Assembly (NCBI RefSeq): GCF_905220565.1
Contig: NC_059419.1
Location: 2,294,001-2,358,000 of the forward strand
From: Melitaea cinxia
Taxonomy: Eukaryota > Arthropoda > Insecta > Lepidoptera > Nymphalidae
DNA length: 64,000 bases
Reading direction: 5' to 3'
The translations under genes were made by a program, and so were the position numbers. Positions 63,246-64,000 of the stretch are shown in pieces (position 1 is the stretch's first letter; the number at the start of each line of letters is the position of its first letter). The notes beneath the pieces were generated by a model. It did not search any database. It saw only the letters and a list, made by a program, of their open reading frames with translations, and was not told the DNA's origin.

Positions 63246-64000
63246 CTGCGGTAGAATTAGTCATAGTTACTTCAAGTATACCATATATCTCACCATGTAA
63301 ACAAGTAATTAAATAAATTATATACAATGCCGTCTAAGGGCATGTAGGAGCCCTTGAGCATCGACAAATTTTTGGGGCCCTGTTGGAAAGTAATAAGTTG
63401 TAAGTTTTATAGAGTAGAGCATTATGAGAGTAGATAGAGAGTATTTATCCAAGCCATTTTTTGATAAAAAAATGGGGTTTCGAATAATTATATTAGTCAA
63501 ATATTAAAGATATACAGAATCTCAATAATATGAAAAAAAACTACAGTTGTATTATAGGATCAAGTTTTAATATCAACTCGAAATATAAGTTTTATAATTT
63601 ACTTTGGTAGATATAAAGATAAATTTTGGTATCCATTTGGAGCCCTGGTAAGGTTGAAAGCTCTGGGTATGGGCTCCGTTTGATATGGTTCCGTTCCCTT
63701 ATGATAGAGACGAAACCGATTATATTTCTGTGTACAAAAAAAGTTATATTTGCAATTTTTCTAATGGCGCAAATAAATTTATTTCTTTCACCTTATTTTC
63801 TTTTTAATATATGCAAAGATAATTTTAAAATATGCGAAGTTCGAATTTTGTTAAATTAAATGCCTTTTTGATATTAGCGTGTATATCACTAAGATAGTAT
63901 TTCAATACGATTGGAATTTAGGAACCGTCATTCTTAAGTTAGATATTTTTTTGTAATGAAATTATGTTAATAAAAGGTCAAATTTTGAGCTTAGATAATT
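63246..64000. other. Right-edge stretch, no exon found
   Basis: This should be intron of the fibulin-like gene. I see no EGF-coding segment with splice sites, and no repeat I can name. Confidence 0.55.

Noticed and set aside
1..64000. CRISPR array, operon or phage-like defence system
   Set aside because: All architecture is eukaryotic (introns, SINEs, LINEs). No spaced direct-repeat array with unique spacers was seen.

Overview
AT-rich eukaryotic DNA with long introns and a dense load of dispersed repeats. I read it as a lepidopteran (moth or butterfly) genome. The grounds are the repeat families, which include the 'ggcctatgtccagcagtggactg' type, tRNA-derived SINEs, a mori-type mariner and RTE-type LINE ends, together with insect-like intron structure. 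The species cannot be fixed from the window.

Host gene 1 (+ strand, 1166-53223) can be rebuilt completely from the sequence. It has 32 coding exons, all junctions agree in phase, and they sum to 5037 nt (1678 aa plus stop). Its layout is an N-terminal DUF4062-type domain, a NACHT/STAND NTPase (Walker A at residues 389-396, Walker B around 478-486), a helical linker and a C-terminal WD40 region from about residue 923. This is the NWD1/NWD2 family. Most of its 52 kb is repeat-filled intron. Two exons (8 and 12) have partial duplicates beside them, and an 87-nt exon-like segment lies in intron 22.

Host gene 2 (- strand, from beyond the right edge to 56010) is the C-terminal part of a fibulin/hemicentin-like secreted matrix protein. 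Eight phase-consistent exons encode five calcium-binding EGF modules and the fibulin-type C-terminal module (356 aa visible). The two genes converge. Between them is a weak candidate for a small third gene (- strand, 55492-55892).

Mobile DNA: a complete I/Jockey-superfamily LINE with two open ORFs and an 11-bp target duplication (17143-22597, intron 2); a second LINE with PHD-finger ORF1 and open ORF2 (about 40048-44780, intron 21); a degraded relative of it (about 15450-17000); a Ty3/gypsy remnant with 3' LTR fused to a hAT/BED remnant (10959-13840); a dead mariner with both ends (24951-26210); tRNA-derived SINEs; a second retroposed short family with target duplications; several other dispersed families; and a fold-back element with a tRNA T-arm-like core. 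Upstream of gene 1 a 16-bp minisatellite has been split by nested insertions. No rRNA gene, functional tRNA gene or CRISPR array was seen.
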